From an uncultured Pseudomonadota bacterium (lineage in GTDB: Bacteria > Pseudomonadota > Gammaproteobacteria > Steroidobacterales > Steroidobacteraceae): a DNA stretch of 64,000 nucleotides. The translations under genes and the position numbers were made by a program. The notes under the pieces are model-generated. The model made no database searches and was not told where the DNA came from. It worked only from the letters and a program-made list of their open reading frames with translations. Of this stretch, positions 9,405 through 18,052 are shown one piece after another; positions within the stretch are counted from its first letter, which is position 1; every line of letters starts with the position of its first letter. The DNA is taken from positions 44,986 to 108,985 of the forward strand of contig CAIKMS010000007.1 in the NCBI GenBank assembly GCA_903828595.1, written 5' to 3'.

Positions 9405-10007
9405 TCAAAAGCCCACAGGTCGGCCTAGCCCGCCCTCAATCAAGGGACGCAACCGATCATCAATAGCTTCGCGCGCCCGAAAGATTCGTGAGCGCACGGT
9501 TCCTACCGGACACTCCATAGCACTGGCGATTTCCTCATAGGACAGACCATCAATCTCACGCATGACAATCGCTGCGCGTAGGTCTTCCGGTAAAGCCATC
9601 ATGGCCTCATTGACTGTTTGGCGAATTTCATCGCTCAACAGCAACGCCTCGGGCGTATCCGTGTCTTGCAATTTACTTTGCATCGCGTGTTGCTCCGGGT
9701 CCTGTAAATCGAGGTCGTAATCTAAAGGTCGTCGCTTGCGCGCAACCAGCGAATTCTTGGCGGTGTTAATCGCTATCCGATAAAGCCACGTATAAAAAGC
9801 GCTATCGCCACGAAAATTGGGCAATGCTCGGTAAGCCTTAATAAAAGCCTCCTGAGCGACGTCCTGGGCTTCGGCTGCGTCACGTACGTAGCGCAGAATC
9901 AACTTAATGACCTTGTGCTGATAGCGAAGAACCAAAATGTCAAAGGAGGCCTTATCCCCCTTTTGCACACGCTCAACCAGCTCAAGATCACTGACTTCAA
10001 CGCTCAC
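9405..10007 (-). CDS. rpoE: RNA polymerase sigma factor RpoE (AlgU)
   Basis: Group 4 (ECF) sigma factor for envelope stress. About 200 residues. Seen: region 2 with LVERVQKGDKASF, RYQHKVIKLI and AQDVAQEAFIKAYRALPNFRGDSAFYTWLYRIA, and region 4 with LPEDLRAAIVMREIDGLSYEEIASAM followed by GTVRSRIFRARE. The open frame reaches a GTG at 10043, but that would lie at the likely transcription start of the sigma-E promoter upstream. GTG at 10007 aligns with the start of E. coli RpoE (18 residues before the same Asp); GTG at 10013 is an alternative. First gene of rpoE-rseA-rseB-glutaredoxin. Confidence 0.97.
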   Translation of the reverse strand: MSVEVSDLELVERVQKGDKASFDILVLRYQHKVIKLILRYVRDAAEAQDVAQEAFIKAYRALPNFRGDSAFYTWLYRIAINTAKNSLVARKRRPLDYDLDLQDPEQHAMQSKLQDTDTPEALLLSDEIRQTVNEAMMALPEDLRAAIVMREIDGLSYEEIASAMECPVGTVRSRIFRAREAIDDRLRPLIEGGLGRPVGF

Positions 10008-10048
10008 AAACACGATCCCGGAAGACAGCCCACCCGGGCACACGTGGA

Positions 10049-10076
10049 ATAGACACGGGCGCTGGAAAAAAGTTCA
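10049..10076 (-). promoter_or_regulatory. sigma-E-type promoter of rpoE (autoregulation)
   Basis: Minus strand: TGAACTT (10076-10070), 15-bp spacer, then GTCTAT (10054-10049). The known RpoE consensus is GGAACTT, about 15 bp, GTCTAA, so only one base differs in each box. Transcription would start close to 10043, about 36 nt before the chosen rpoE start. The position and match support positive autoregulation as in E. coli. Confidence 0.75.
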
Positions 10077-10189
10077 CCGTAGCAATAAAGATTCATGGCT
10101 TACCCACTATTGCCTGCACCAAGGCAGTGCACATACGGGCTCTAGATAGGCGCAAAAGGTTCGCCCTCACCAACGAGAACCCGTGCTTT

Positions 10190-10453
10190 TTATACCGGGA
10201 CATCGAGAATCGAGTCGACCATGGCCTGCAACTCGGCATCCGGGGATTTCGCGCGTCCGTAGAACCAGTCGGCCAACTGGGGATCTTGCACCGACAAGAG
10301 TCGCTCGAATACCGCCCGCTGGGCCTGCGAAGCGGTTGGATAGAGCCTATCCAAATAACGCAGCAGCAAGGCATCAAGCTCGCGGGTTCCGCGCCGGCAC
10401 TGCCAGCGCAGCCGGCGCAACTCTTCGGACGAGGTCAGAGATTGAGTACCCAA
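10190..10453 (-). CDS. sdhE: FAD assembly factor SdhE
   Basis: Small helical protein that helps attach FAD covalently to SdhA (and FrdA). 87 residues, the normal size. Seen: RLRWQCRRGTRELD with the family-defining RGxxE box at 21-25, and a DWFYGRAKSPD segment. The start is TTG at 10453, 11 bp after the sdhB stop. The final gene of sdhCDAB-E, so produced together with its client. Confidence 0.94.
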   Translation of the reverse strand: MGTQSLTSSEELRRLRWQCRRGTRELDALLLRYLDRLYPTASQAQRAVFERLLSVQDPQLADWFYGRAKSPDAELQAMVDSILDVPV

Positions 10454-10464
10454 CGTCCGGCGCC

Positions 10465-11253
10465 TTAGTGGCGCCGCTCCACCATGAGTTTCTTGATCTC
10501 AGCAATTGCCTTCGCCGGGTTGAGATCCTTAGGACAGGCTTCGGTGCAATTCATAATCGTGTGGCAGCGATACAGGCGGAAAGGATCTTCCAGCATATCC
10601 AGTCGCTCACCCGTGGCCTCATCACGTGAATCCACAATCCAGCGGTAGGACGCCAGCAGTGCCGCCGGCCCGAGGTAACGATCACTGTTCCACCAGTAAC
10701 TGGGGCAACTGGTCGAGCAGCAGGCGCATAAAATACAGGCCGATGGCCCGTCAATTTTCTCCTGATCGTCCTTAGACTGCAGGCGCTCACTATCCGGGGG
10801 CGCCGGAGTGCGGGTTTGTAGCCACGGTTTAACCGAGGCGTACTGCGCGTAAAAATTAGTTAAGTCTGGAACCAAATCCTTAATCACTTCCATGTGCGGC
10901 AACGGGAAGATATTGACATCGCCCTTGCACTCGCCGATGGCCGTTGTGCACGCCAAACTGTTTTTTCCGGAAATATTCATGGCGCAGCTGCCACAGATTC
11001 CCTCACGACACGAGCGCCTGAAGGTCAAGCTGGAATCGACTTCGTTTTTGATCTTTAAAAGCGCGTCCAACACCATAGGACCGCAACTGTCTAAATCAAT
11101 TTCGAAGGTGTCAATGCGCGGTCGCTCGCCGATTGATGGATCAAAGCGGTAAATGCGAAACGCTTTTACGTTACGCGCGCCCACCGCAGCTTTGTGCACA
11201 CGACCAGGCACGTCCTTGTAGCGCGAATTCTTTGGCAGAGTCAGTTCGACCAT
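10465..11253 (-). CDS. sdhB: succinate dehydrogenase iron-sulfur subunit
   Basis: Carries electrons from FAD to ubiquinone in complex II. 262 residues, with about 25 extra at the N-terminus relative to E. coli. Seen: 2Fe-2S ligands C82, C87, C90 and C102 (CREGICGSC ... SLAC), then the 4Fe-4S and 3Fe-4S ligands in [12 protein letters not shown] and [12 protein letters not shown]. Lies between sdhA and sdhE. Confidence 0.98.
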   Translation of the reverse strand: MVELTLPKNSRYKDVPGRVHKAAVGARNVKAFRIYRFDPSIGERPRIDTFEIDLDSCGPMVLDALLKIKNEVDSSLTFRRSCREGICGSCAMNISGKNSLACTTAIGECKGDVNIFPLPHMEVIKDLVPDLTNFYAQYASVKPWLQTRTPAPPDSERLQSKDDQEKIDGPSACILCACCSTSCPSYWWNSDRYLGPAALLASYRWIVDSRDEATGERLDMLEDPFRLYRCHTIMNCTEACPKDLNPAKAIAEIKKLMVERRH

Positions 11254-11291
11254 GGGTATATCCCTCTACGTATCCGTCAGACTGAAATGAA

Positions 11292-13076
11292 TTAGTAAGT
11301 CCGTGCCTTCGGCGGTATGGCCTGGACTTCGTCAGTCAAGGTGTTCAAATGTACCGGCCGGTAATCAAAACGAGCGCGACCCCGTTCATCCACCCAGCAC
11401 AAGGTATGCTTCAACCAATTCACATCATCGCGATCTTTAAAGTCCTCACGGGCATGCGCGCCACGACTTTCCTTGCGATGTGCGGCAGATTCGATGGTGG
11501 CTACAGCTTGAACCAGCAGGTTATCCAGCTCCAGGGTCTCTACCAGATCCGTGTTCCAAATCAGCGAGCGGTCAGTGAGTCCTACATCGGCAAACGAATC
11601 CATCGACGAGGCAATACGCTTACAGCCCTCTTCTAACGACGTGCCGGTGCGAAACACGGCTGCATCGCTTTGCATGATTTTCTGCATCTCCAGCCGCAAG
11701 CTCGCCGTGGTTCGTGAACCCTTCGAGTGACGAATCCGGTCTAAACGAGCCACGGCTGAGTCACCCGAGCCAGCACGCAGTGGCGCATGCGGCGTGTTTG
11801 GCTTAACCGCCTTCGCACAGTGCCGTGCCGCGGCGCGTCCAAAGACCACCAGATCCAACAGCGAGTTGGATCCTAAGCGGTTAGCGCCATGCACCGATAC
11901 GCAAGCCGCCTCGCCCACGGCCATCAGGCCAGGAACAACGGTATCGGGATTGCCATTGCGCATATCAACCACTTCACCGTTAACATTGCACGGTATGCCA
12001 CCCATGTTGTAGTGCACGGTCGGCAGAACGGGGATGGGCGCCTTGGTCACATCCACGCCCGAGAAAATTCGCGCCGTCTCGGCGATTCCGGGCAGGCGCT
12101 CATGAATGACCGATGCGCCTAAGTGTTCGAGATGCAGGTGTATGTGATCCTTCTCAGCACCCACACCGCGACCTTCCCGAATCTCGATGGTCATAGAGCG
12201 TGAAACCACATCACGGCTCGCTAAATCCTTGGCGTTCGGCGCATAGCGTTCCATGAATCGCTCACCGGCCGAGTTGGTGAGATAACCGCCTTCGCCACGT
12301 GAGCCTTCTGTGATCAAGCAACCCGCACCATAGATGCCGGTTGGATGGAATTGCACAAACTCCATATCCTGAAGGGGCAAACCGGCCCTAGCTACCATTC
12401 CGCCACCGTCACCGGTGCAGGTATGTGCAGAGGTGCAGGAGAAGTAAGCTCGGCCATAACCGCCGGTTGCTAGGATCGTCTGATGAGCACGGAAACGATG
12501 CAGGCGCCCGGTAGCCAGTTCCAACGCAATCACTCCGCGGCAGGCACCGTCCTCCATCAACAGATCGATAGCGAAAAATTCGATGAAAAACGTCGCGTCG
12601 TGTTTCAGGGATTGCTGATACAGGGTATGCAACATGGCATGGCCGGTACGGTCGGCGGCCGCGCACGTACGCTGCGCGATGCCCTTACCGTACTCGGTGG
12701 TCATTCCACCAAAAGGACGCTGATAGATGCGCCCATCTTCAGTGCGTGAGAAAGGCACACCGTAGTGCTCCAGTTCAATCACTGCCGATGGAGCTTCCTT
12801 ACACATGTACTCAATGGCGTCTTGATCACCCAGCCAGTCTGAGCCTTTAATCGTGTCGTAGAAGTGATACCGCCAGTCATCATTACCCATATTGCCGAGC
12901 GCGGCTGAGATGCCGCCTTGGGCTGCCACCGTATGGCTGCGGGTAGGAAACACCTTACTGATCGCGGCTACCGACAGACCAGACTCAGCCAAACCGAAAG
13001 TCGCGCGCAAACCCGCGCCACCGGCACCGACAACAATCACATCAAAGGTATGGTCTATGAAAGCGTATTCAGTCAC
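11292..13076 (-). CDS. sdhA: succinate dehydrogenase flavoprotein subunit
   Basis: Oxidises succinate to fumarate in the TCA cycle at the inner face of the membrane. 594 residues. Seen: the N-terminal FAD Rossmann motif [11 protein letters not shown], the flavin-linking histidine in [13 protein letters not shown], substrate-site motifs [11 protein letters not shown] and TEGSRGEGG, and a C-terminal [10 protein letters not shown] plus DYRPVHL segment. The GTG start overlaps the sdhD stop (GTGA). Confidence 0.98.
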   Translation of the reverse strand: MTEYAFIDHTFDVIVVGAGGAGLRATFGLAESGLSVAAISKVFPTRSHTVAAQGGISAALGNMGNDDWRYHFYDTIKGSDWLGDQDAIEYMCKEAPSAVIELEHYGVPFSRTEDGRIYQRPFGGMTTEYGKGIAQRTCAAADRTGHAMLHTLYQQSLKHDATFFIEFFAIDLLMEDGACRGVIALELATGRLHRFRAHQTILATGGYGRAYFSCTSAHTCTGDGGGMVARAGLPLQDMEFVQFHPTGIYGAGCLITEGSRGEGGYLTNSAGERFMERYAPNAKDLASRDVVSRSMTIEIREGRGVGAEKDHIHLHLEHLGASVIHERLPGIAETARIFSGVDVTKAPIPVLPTVHYNMGGIPCNVNGEVVDMRNGNPDTVVPGLMAVGEAACVSVHGANRLGSNSLLDLVVFGRAAARHCAKAVKPNTPHAPLRAGSGDSAVARLDRIRHSKGSRTTASLRLEMQKIMQSDAAVFRTGTSLEEGCKRIASSMDSFADVGLTDRSLIWNTDLVETLELDNLLVQAVATIESAAHRKESRGAHAREDFKDRDDVNWLKHTLCWVDERGRARFDYRPVHLNTLTDEVQAIPPKARTY

Positions 13077-13459
13077 AGCGAACTCCCAAAGGCCACTTTC
13101 AGCACGGCGTAAAGACCCGACACCGCCACCAACGTGTGTAGGAACTGCAGAAGGATAAGAGCCAGCACTTTGCGTCCCTTGTCATGCTGATAGTCCTCAA
13201 CAATCTCTTGTGTACCGAGCATTGAGTGATAGCAGGCGATGGGAACCAAAACCAGCAGCAAGATCGTGTTGATAGGCTGGCGCACGAAGTGAACGACAGC
13301 GGCATGATCGCTAACGTCGATACCGTAAAGTGAGACAACAAACCAGATACACAATGGCACCAAAGCTAACGACGTAACGCGGGTTGACCACCAGTGCGAA
13401 GTACCATCCTTGGCTGAGCCAAGACCCAACACCCGGCCCATTGGACTACGCAGACTCAT
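13073..13459 (-). CDS. sdhD: succinate dehydrogenase membrane anchor subunit
   Basis: Hydrophobic anchor with three membrane segments that, with SdhC, binds heme b and ubiquinone. 128 residues. Seen: [21 protein letters not shown] near the start, and the heme/quinone-side helix [16 protein letters not shown], in which the histidine fits the heme ligand position. ATG overlaps the sdhC stop (ATGA), and its own stop overlaps sdhA. Confidence 0.95.
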   Translation of the reverse strand: MSLRSPMGRVLGLGSAKDGTSHWWSTRVTSLALVPLCIWFVVSLYGIDVSDHAAVVHFVRQPINTILLLVLVPIACYHSMLGTQEIVEDYQHDKGRKVLALILLQFLHTLVAVSGLYAVLKVAFGSSL

Positions 13460-13851
13460 GGGTGCACCTTTGGCATGACCAGCCAGTAACTGCTAAGAAG
13501 CGTCAATACAATCGTTGTGGCAACGATCGCGTAGGCGGACAGCCGAGCGGCTGCCTTGTTGATACCGATGCCGCTATCCCAGAATAAGTGCCGGATGCCC
13601 GCGCAGGTGTGGTACCAAAAAGAGGCCAGCAGCCCCACTAAGACGACGGTGCCTAGCGGACCGGACAGCAACACCACCAAGGCATGGTAGTAGACCGGGC
13701 CCGAGGCCAACGCCACCAGCCACAGAATGAACAAAATCAGGCTCAACGACAAAACGGCACCCGTCACACGGTGAGCGATAGAGGTGGCCATGGTGTACAT
13801 GAACCGATACACCTGCAAGTGCGGTGACAACGGTCGTCCGGTATTACTCAT
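13456..13851 (-). CDS. sdhC: succinate dehydrogenase cytochrome b556 subunit
   Basis: Complex II membrane subunit with three transmembrane helices, 131 residues. Seen: RPLSPHLQVYRFMYTMATSI, the SIAHRVTGAVLSL helix (quinone-site Ser and Arg) and FWYHTCAGIRHLFWD, with the heme-ligating histidine and the family IRHL motif. First gene of sdhCDAB-E; an AAGGA ribosome-binding site lies upstream of its ATG. No convincing promoter was recognised in the 96 bp before it. Confidence 0.96.
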   Translation of the reverse strand: MSNTGRPLSPHLQVYRFMYTMATSIAHRVTGAVLSLSLILFILWLVALASGPVYYHALVVLLSGPLGTVVLVGLLASFWYHTCAGIRHLFWDSGIGINKAAARLSAYAIVATTIVLTLLSSYWLVMPKVHP

Positions 13852-13947
13852 AAGGCAGCATCCTTAACCAAGAGTCTCGTTCGTAAAACGCCTGAATAGA
13901 CCACAAACTGCTTAACTTACCTACAAGGGTTCGGTAGTGGCGACCCA

Positions 13948-14154
13948 CTAAAAATCGATGCAGCGACCGCCTTTCTCCCAATCACCGAAACGGGTCGGCT
14001 CGGCGCCACCACGACCGCCGATCTCCACGGGCATGCTCGGCCCCGCAGCCGGCAACTCACCCCGTCCGGCCGGCAAGGCAGGGGCTACGCCACTGGTCAC
14101 CTCTGGCACAGCCACGGACTCGGGAGAAAACGATGACGGATCAGGCTCTTTCAT
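13948..14154 (-). CDS. SDHAF4-like (DUF1674) succinate dehydrogenase assembly factor
   Basis: A 68-residue protein whose last 20 residues carry the DUF1674/SDHAF4 signature PTRFGDWEKGGRCIDF; the first 48 are Pro/Ala/Gly-rich and probably disordered. Eukaryotic SDHAF4 binds flavinylated SDHA and protects it before assembly with SDHB. Its position immediately upstream of sdhC on the same strand supports the same job here. It is notable that SdhE, which acts at the preceding step, closes the same cluster. Confidence 0.85.
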   Translation of the reverse strand: MKEPDPSSFSPESVAVPEVTSGVAPALPAGRGELPAAGPSMPVEIGGRGGAEPTRFGDWEKGGRCIDF

Positions 14155-14347
14155 GGCGCCAATGGTGCCACAATCGCGCAGTGCAGCACTAGCATTCTAG
14201 CAGGAGCAGCTAAATTACTGACTCATTGTTCATTAACGTCTCGCAGCGTCCCGATCGCTTTGTGCCATGGTGCACTGTTTGCCGTGCCGATTCGCAACCA
14301 ATAGCCGCTTCCTGCTTTAATGAGACCAACAAACACCCGTCCCAGCC

Positions 14348-15250
14348 ATGCCGATTAACTCCATGACAACTCACGGTGTACACACCACCTCAAACTCAGC
14401 CTACGGCCTTATCGCGGTGGCCGGTCCTGACGCGCTGACCTTTCTGCAGGGTCAGTTGACTCAAGACGTGCGAGACCTCAATCACCATGAGCTGAAGTTA
14501 GCCGCCTACCAGTCACCGCAGGGCCGCGTGCTGACAACTATCCGGCTATTTGCCACCCCAGATGCCGTGATGTTGATACTCGCCCGCGCAATGGCCGAGG
14601 AGATCGCAACGCGCTTGAAGCGCTACACGTTGCGAGCGAAAGTCAGCGTGACCGACGTGTCTGACGACTACCATTTTTACTGTGCGGTTAATGACGCCAG
14701 GAGCCCGGCGTACTCAGGCGCGCAGGTCATGACCCAACACGATCAGCATCAGCTTGACTGGGGGCACGGTCGAGTGATGACCATCAGTCAACAACCTGAC
14801 ATAAGGTTAGCCAGCCACTCGGACGAGGCTGCCTGGTTCACCGCCTGTATTTTGGCTGCAGACAGCCACATTGAACCCCAAACCAGTGATCAGTTTACCG
14901 CCCACATGCTCAATTTGGATTTGCTAGGCGCAATTAGCTTTACCAAGGGTTGTTACACCGGCCAGGAAATCGTTGCGCGCACCGAACACCGAGGGCGCGT
15001 GAAGCGCCGCCTTTTCGCCTACCAGGTCGAGACCGCGACGGCTGAACTGCCATTACTCAGTGGCGTGTTCCTAGGCGAGGATAAAGTCGGTGAGATCGTC
15101 AACAGCAACCTGTGGCGCGAATCGCTTCATTGTCTGGCGGTGGTGAATCTGCCGGCGCGAGACCAACCGCTACGCGCTGAAAGTGGCGCGATACTCACGC
15201 CCTGCGCTGTGCCCTACCCAGTGCCTGAACCATCGTCAGAGCCGGGCTAG
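14348..15250 (+). CDS. ygfZ: folate-binding protein YgfZ (iron-sulfur/tRNA modification factor)
   Basis: GcvT-like tetrahydrofolate-binding protein that supports repair or synthesis of some Fe-S enzymes such as MiaB. 300 residues. Seen: GPDALTFLQGQLTQDV near 27-42 and the diagnostic K200-GCYTGQE box with the essential cysteine, followed by VARTEHRGRVKRRL. A second in-frame ATG is at 14363. Divergent from the SDHAF4-like gene and often found near sdhE in gammaproteobacteria. The 193 bp upstream shows no clear promoter. Confidence 0.94.
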   Translation: MPINSMTTHGVHTTSNSAYGLIAVAGPDALTFLQGQLTQDVRDLNHHELKLAAYQSPQGRVLTTIRLFATPDAVMLILARAMAEEIATRLKRYTLRAKVSVTDVSDDYHFYCAVNDARSPAYSGAQVMTQHDQHQLDWGHGRVMTISQQPDIRLASHSDEAAWFTACILAADSHIEPQTSDQFTAHMLNLDLLGAISFTKGCYTGQEIVARTEHRGRVKRRLFAYQVETATAELPLLSGVFLGEDKVGEIVNSNLWRESLHCLAVVNLPARDQPLRAESGAILTPCAVPYPVPEPSSEPG

Positions 15251-15268
15251 CGCCCAGCCATTAAAGAG

Positions 15269-16069
15269 TCAACGTTCGCCTTTTCGGCCACCGGATTCAT
15301 ACAAAAACACGCAGCTAGCCAGACGCACGGTGGGCACTCCGGGTTTAGCGCGTCGCTCAAGACGTGTCATGTCACTGTCTAAGTCCTTTAGCAGCTCATC
15401 GGCGCGACTCGCCAGTCGATGCCGAAACGGCTTAATGGCCGTCACCGGAAAACGATGATTGGTTGCTGCGGCCTCAAAGTAGCGCTCTTTAGGCGTCGAT
15501 GCCGTCTGATTACGCACTAACGTTGAAAGCAATCCATCCACCAATTCCAGCGCACGCGCCGCAAAATACGGCTGCGCGCTATCCACGATTTGCTTGCGGC
15601 TCACTGGCCGCAGTTTGCCGCCACGTTGTGAAATTGCTTTTAGATTTAACAAAAAGGCCAAGGCGGCCCGTGGAGTAATCTCCGGAATCACCTCGGTGAC
15701 CAAGCCAGAAAACGAGCGCTGTTTGCCTGCAAAGGGCAAACTCAATGGCTGACCGCTTCCATCCAGATAATCCGGGCATGTATACCAGTGCGAGATGAGA
15801 TGAGCCGCATCGGTCGCGCCCATCCCCGGTGCAACTTTGGATTGCCCGGTGCGTGCTTGACCCGCGTTTTCGAGCGCCTTCTCAAAGACTTTAAGACAGG
15901 TATCTTGGGTAAAACCAGAGGCCAGTAAAAACCGCGCCAGATTCGATAAAAGACGCTCTTGAACTTCCAAAGCGGGCTTGGGGGTAACGGGCTGCAGGTC
16001 CCTGTTCGAGGCTTGCCTGCGCGCTGCCGGACGAACAACACGTGCGGCGAGTTTCTTAGCGGCAGTCAT
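15269..16069 (-). CDS. DUF6502-type protein, paralogue 3 (recognition helix missing)
   Basis: 266 residues; function unknown. It aligns in outline with its two upstream neighbours: an N-terminal helical segment (LLSNLARFLLASGFTQDTCLKVF, 40-62), the trio's shared motif WYTCPDYLDGSGQPLSLP at 95-112, a middle winged-helix-like part, and a C-terminal helical region ending in a strand VRLASCVFLYE. The stretch between the first helices and the WYT motif is about 27 residues shorter than in paralogue 1 and lacks its SRIATMTGLTRREV recognition helix. The N-terminus is basic and Ala-rich. ATG overlaps the paralogue 2 stop by 4 bp. Family assignment by pattern memory; moderate confidence. Confidence 0.65.
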   Translation of the reverse strand: MTAAKKLAARVVRPAARRQASNRDLQPVTPKPALEVQERLLSNLARFLLASGFTQDTCLKVFEKALENAGQARTGQSKVAPGMGATDAAHLISHWYTCPDYLDGSGQPLSLPFAGKQRSFSGLVTEVIPEITPRAALAFLLNLKAISQRGGKLRPVSRKQIVDSAQPYFAARALELVDGLLSTLVRNQTASTPKERYFEAAATNHRFPVTAIKPFRHRLASRADELLKDLDSDMTRLERRAKPGVPTVRLASCVFLYESGGRKGER

Positions 16070-16914
16070 GAACGCGTCCAGCGGCGTAGCGCAGACTTTT
16101 TCCGACCCGGTTTGGATACCGCAGGGGCCTTAACTTCGGCCGATGCATGTAACCAGACACTGACCGTTGCCGTGGGCTCACCAACGCGACGGGAGCGACT
16201 ACGTGCGGTTAACCATTGATTGATTTGGAAAGTAAAAAGCTCGGCTTTACGCTTAGCCATCTCATCAAATTCAACGATTAAATCCGCTGGCAAATGAAAT
16301 TCGGTTACTTCGCGGTACATACGTAACGGCGCTTCACCCCGATCGACATGGTTGTACAAAATAGTGCCGAACAAGCCGTACAGTCGCACGGGCAATCGAT
16401 CCAGATGATGAAGCCCAAAGTACGGCACGACCGCACCTTTTCCATAAGGCTTAAAAAGCCCATCGGGCAAACTGCGTAGCAACTGATTATCCAGCAACTC
16501 TTGAACGACTCGCCGAGGTTCGTCGTCAGGAAAAAAGCGACGACTCAAGGTTGAAAAACCCACCTCACCCTCTCCCAGCGCATCAATCGGCAATGCCATA
16601 GGTTGTCCATTGGCATCAAGAAAATCAGCATCGGTATACCAGGTCACCAAAATATCCCCGATGCGATGCAGCCGGTGATACTGAAGTGCTTCGTCAGGGC
16701 TGTAGGGATTTTGCGTTGCCCGCTCAAAGGCATCGTTAAAACCGCGTTGCAACCAGTTTGACCCCAGTCCCAAACGGATAAAGGTTCGTATGACGACCGC
16801 CACGCACTGCACAAAGGACTGGTACAACGCCTCGGTAGGCAGCGCACGAGGATGGGCGCCTGTCTTAGGCGCGACATTCTCAGTCCTTGCTGATCTGCGC
16901 AGTGACATCACCAT
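16066..16914 (-). CDS. DUF6502-type protein, paralogue 2 (recognition helix missing)
   Basis: 282 residues; function unknown. Shares with its neighbours the helical N-terminal part (FVQCVAVVIRTFIRLGLGSNWLQRGF, roughly 34-59), the motif WYTDADFLDANGQPMALP at 92-109, and a C-terminal region ending with a strand ATVSVWLHA before a basic tail (GRKKSALRRW). As in paralogue 3, the HTH-forming segment present in paralogue 1 has been lost. Starts 2 bp after the paralogue 1 stop, so translation is probably coupled. Likely a divergent duplicate that no longer binds DNA by itself (inference). Confidence 0.65.
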   Translation of the reverse strand: MVMSLRRSARTENVAPKTGAHPRALPTEALYQSFVQCVAVVIRTFIRLGLGSNWLQRGFNDAFERATQNPYSPDEALQYHRLHRIGDILVTWYTDADFLDANGQPMALPIDALGEGEVGFSTLSRRFFPDDEPRRVVQELLDNQLLRSLPDGLFKPYGKGAVVPYFGLHHLDRLPVRLYGLFGTILYNHVDRGEAPLRMYREVTEFHLPADLIVEFDEMAKRKAELFTFQINQWLTARSRSRRVGEPTATVSVWLHASAEVKAPAVSKPGRKKSALRRWTRS

Positions 16915-16916
16915 AA

Positions 16917-17762
16917 CTAGTGCTTCCTCGAGCGTTTTTTAGGTTTGGTCACACGCGGCGCGATCACCGTTTCGGCGGGCGCCTCAAAGACATAAAAACC
17001 CACACCTAAGCGCACGGCGGTGCCGGTTGCGTTTGACGCGGCGCCAGGGTCATTCAGCGCGTCTTCTAACGAGTCAGCCAGCGCATCGGTTTGTGCCGCA
17101 ATGTCGCGCGTTAGCATCGGCACATAGGCAGGATTTAGTCGCCCGTTTTGAATGACTCGGTGAAATCGCGGCTGGGTGGGCGATGTGAGATTGTGATGCA
17201 GAGTATTGAGGTGATCGCGAATCTGCTCGCCTAAAGCCGCGATACCCTGAGGATCCCAACCGGCATTGGCGAAATGGCGACTGATGGCCTCAAACTTTCC
17301 GTCAGCTCTACGACGGACCGCTTTGACCCGCACCAGCTCATCCAGAATCGTTACCACGCGTGGCTCTACGCTGTAGCGCTTAACCAGACTAGTGAAGGAA
17401 AGCTTGGTGCCACGAATGGACAATGGCGCTGGCTGACCGGAGTCATCCTGAAAGTCTGAATCCGTCCACCAGCCGGTCAGCACCCGCTGAATACGGTGAT
17501 ACCCCCGCGTTCCATCCGGGACGTCCTCCTCGGTGGTCCGTAGCAAAGCGGCTACCTCTCGGCGCGTCAAACCCGTCATCGTTGCAATACGCGAGGTATT
17601 AGGACGCGCCGTGTCGCCTAACTCGTCTGCCGCATGAACAAACGACGCTTTCATCAGCGACTGAAATTCACCCGCACCGATGCCGGCTTCCAAAAGCAAT
17701 CGAGCTAGCGGCTGTGAAAGTCGCCGTACCGCCGATAGGACCGCCTTTTTCTTAGGCTCCAT
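16917..17762 (-). CDS. DUF6502 family putative DNA-binding protein, paralogue 1
   Basis: About 281 residues. The most complete member of the trio: helical N-terminus (LSQPLARLLLEAGIGAGEFQSLMKASFV), then a helix-turn-helix-like segment NTSRIATMTGLTRREVAALL (about 59-78), then GWWTDSDFQDDSGQPAPL at 101-118 and a helical C-terminal domain ending VRLGVGFYVFEAP and a Lys/Arg tail. The layout fits DUF6502, a family of unknown function with an HTH-like N-terminus. ATG at 17762 is chosen; GTG at 17774 is also open and neither has a strong ribosome-binding site. First gene of the three-gene run. Confidence 0.7.
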   Translation of the reverse strand: MEPKKKAVLSAVRRLSQPLARLLLEAGIGAGEFQSLMKASFVHAADELGDTARPNTSRIATMTGLTRREVAALLRTTEEDVPDGTRGYHRIQRVLTGWWTDSDFQDDSGQPAPLSIRGTKLSFTSLVKRYSVEPRVVTILDELVRVKAVRRRADGKFEAISRHFANAGWDPQGIAALGEQIRDHLNTLHHNLTSPTQPRFHRVIQNGRLNPAYVPMLTRDIAAQTDALADSLEDALNDPGAASNATGTAVRLGVGFYVFEAPAETVIAPRVTKPKKRSRKH

Positions 17763-17922
17763 AGGCAGGATCACTTAATCGGCGAGTGGGTACCACGGTT
17801 ACGAACCATCCGACGCGGCCACCGCCATTTAAGAAATTGCACATCGATCCACACTGCCACGTCAGCAACAACGGCGTCCAGTTTACTCGCGGCAACTGTG
17901 CAGCCCCACACAAGCTTCAGCG

Positions 17923-17944
17923 CGCCACTTGACAATAAGTGGCG
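17923..17944. promoter_or_regulatory. palindrome 1 in the DUF6502/WCX divergent region (putative operator)
   Basis: Perfect 8-bp inverted repeat CGCCACTT / AAGTGGCG around a 6-bp AT-rich centre GACAAT. Its centre (17933.5) lies 42 bp, four DNA turns, from that of palindrome 2. It would cover the start point of the putative leftward promoter. An operator role is inference. Confidence 0.55.
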
Positions 17945-17974
17945 ATAGTAGCGCGGTGCCCACGCTGTGTGCAA
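17945..17974 (-). promoter_or_regulatory. putative leftward promoter of the DUF6502 genes
   Basis: Minus strand TTGCAC (17974-17969), 18-bp spacer, TACTAT (17950-17945). The match to the sigma-70 consensus is modest. Its placement between the two palindromes, with palindrome 2 over the -35 box and palindrome 1 at the start point, is what makes it worth recording. The leader to paralogue 1 would be about 175 nt. Confidence 0.3.
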
Positions 17975-17988
17975 AAATGCCCACAGCG
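17963..17988. promoter_or_regulatory. palindrome 2 in the DUF6502/WCX divergent region (putative operator)
   Basis: Inverted repeat with 10-base arms CGCTGTGTGC / GCCCACAGCG (one mismatch) around AAAAAT. Like palindrome 1 it has a 6-bp AT-rich centre and GC-rich outer arms beginning CGC and ending GCG. Lies about 65 bp before the start of the WCX-domain gene. Confidence 0.5.
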
Positions 17989-18052
17989 ATTGGTGTACAG
18001 GGACGTGCGCAGCTAAGTCACCTATAAAACACCCGCATTAGGAAGGCGTCCG

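Noticed and set aside
10100..10140. TGCAC / GTGCA hairpin between sdhE and rpoE as a terminator
   Set aside because: Only 5 bp of stem and no U-tract.
10183..10629. 148-residue plus-strand open frame across sdhE and sdhB
   Set aside because: Overlaps two clear genes on the other strand; no motif.
17929..17934. TTGACA inside palindrome 1 as a rightward -35 box
   Set aside because: No acceptable -10 box 16-18 bp downstream.
17771..17974. 67-residue open frame on the minus strand upstream of the DUF6502 genes
   Set aside because: It spans the palindromes and the putative promoter, has no ribosome-binding site and its composition does not look like a protein. Better explained as control region.
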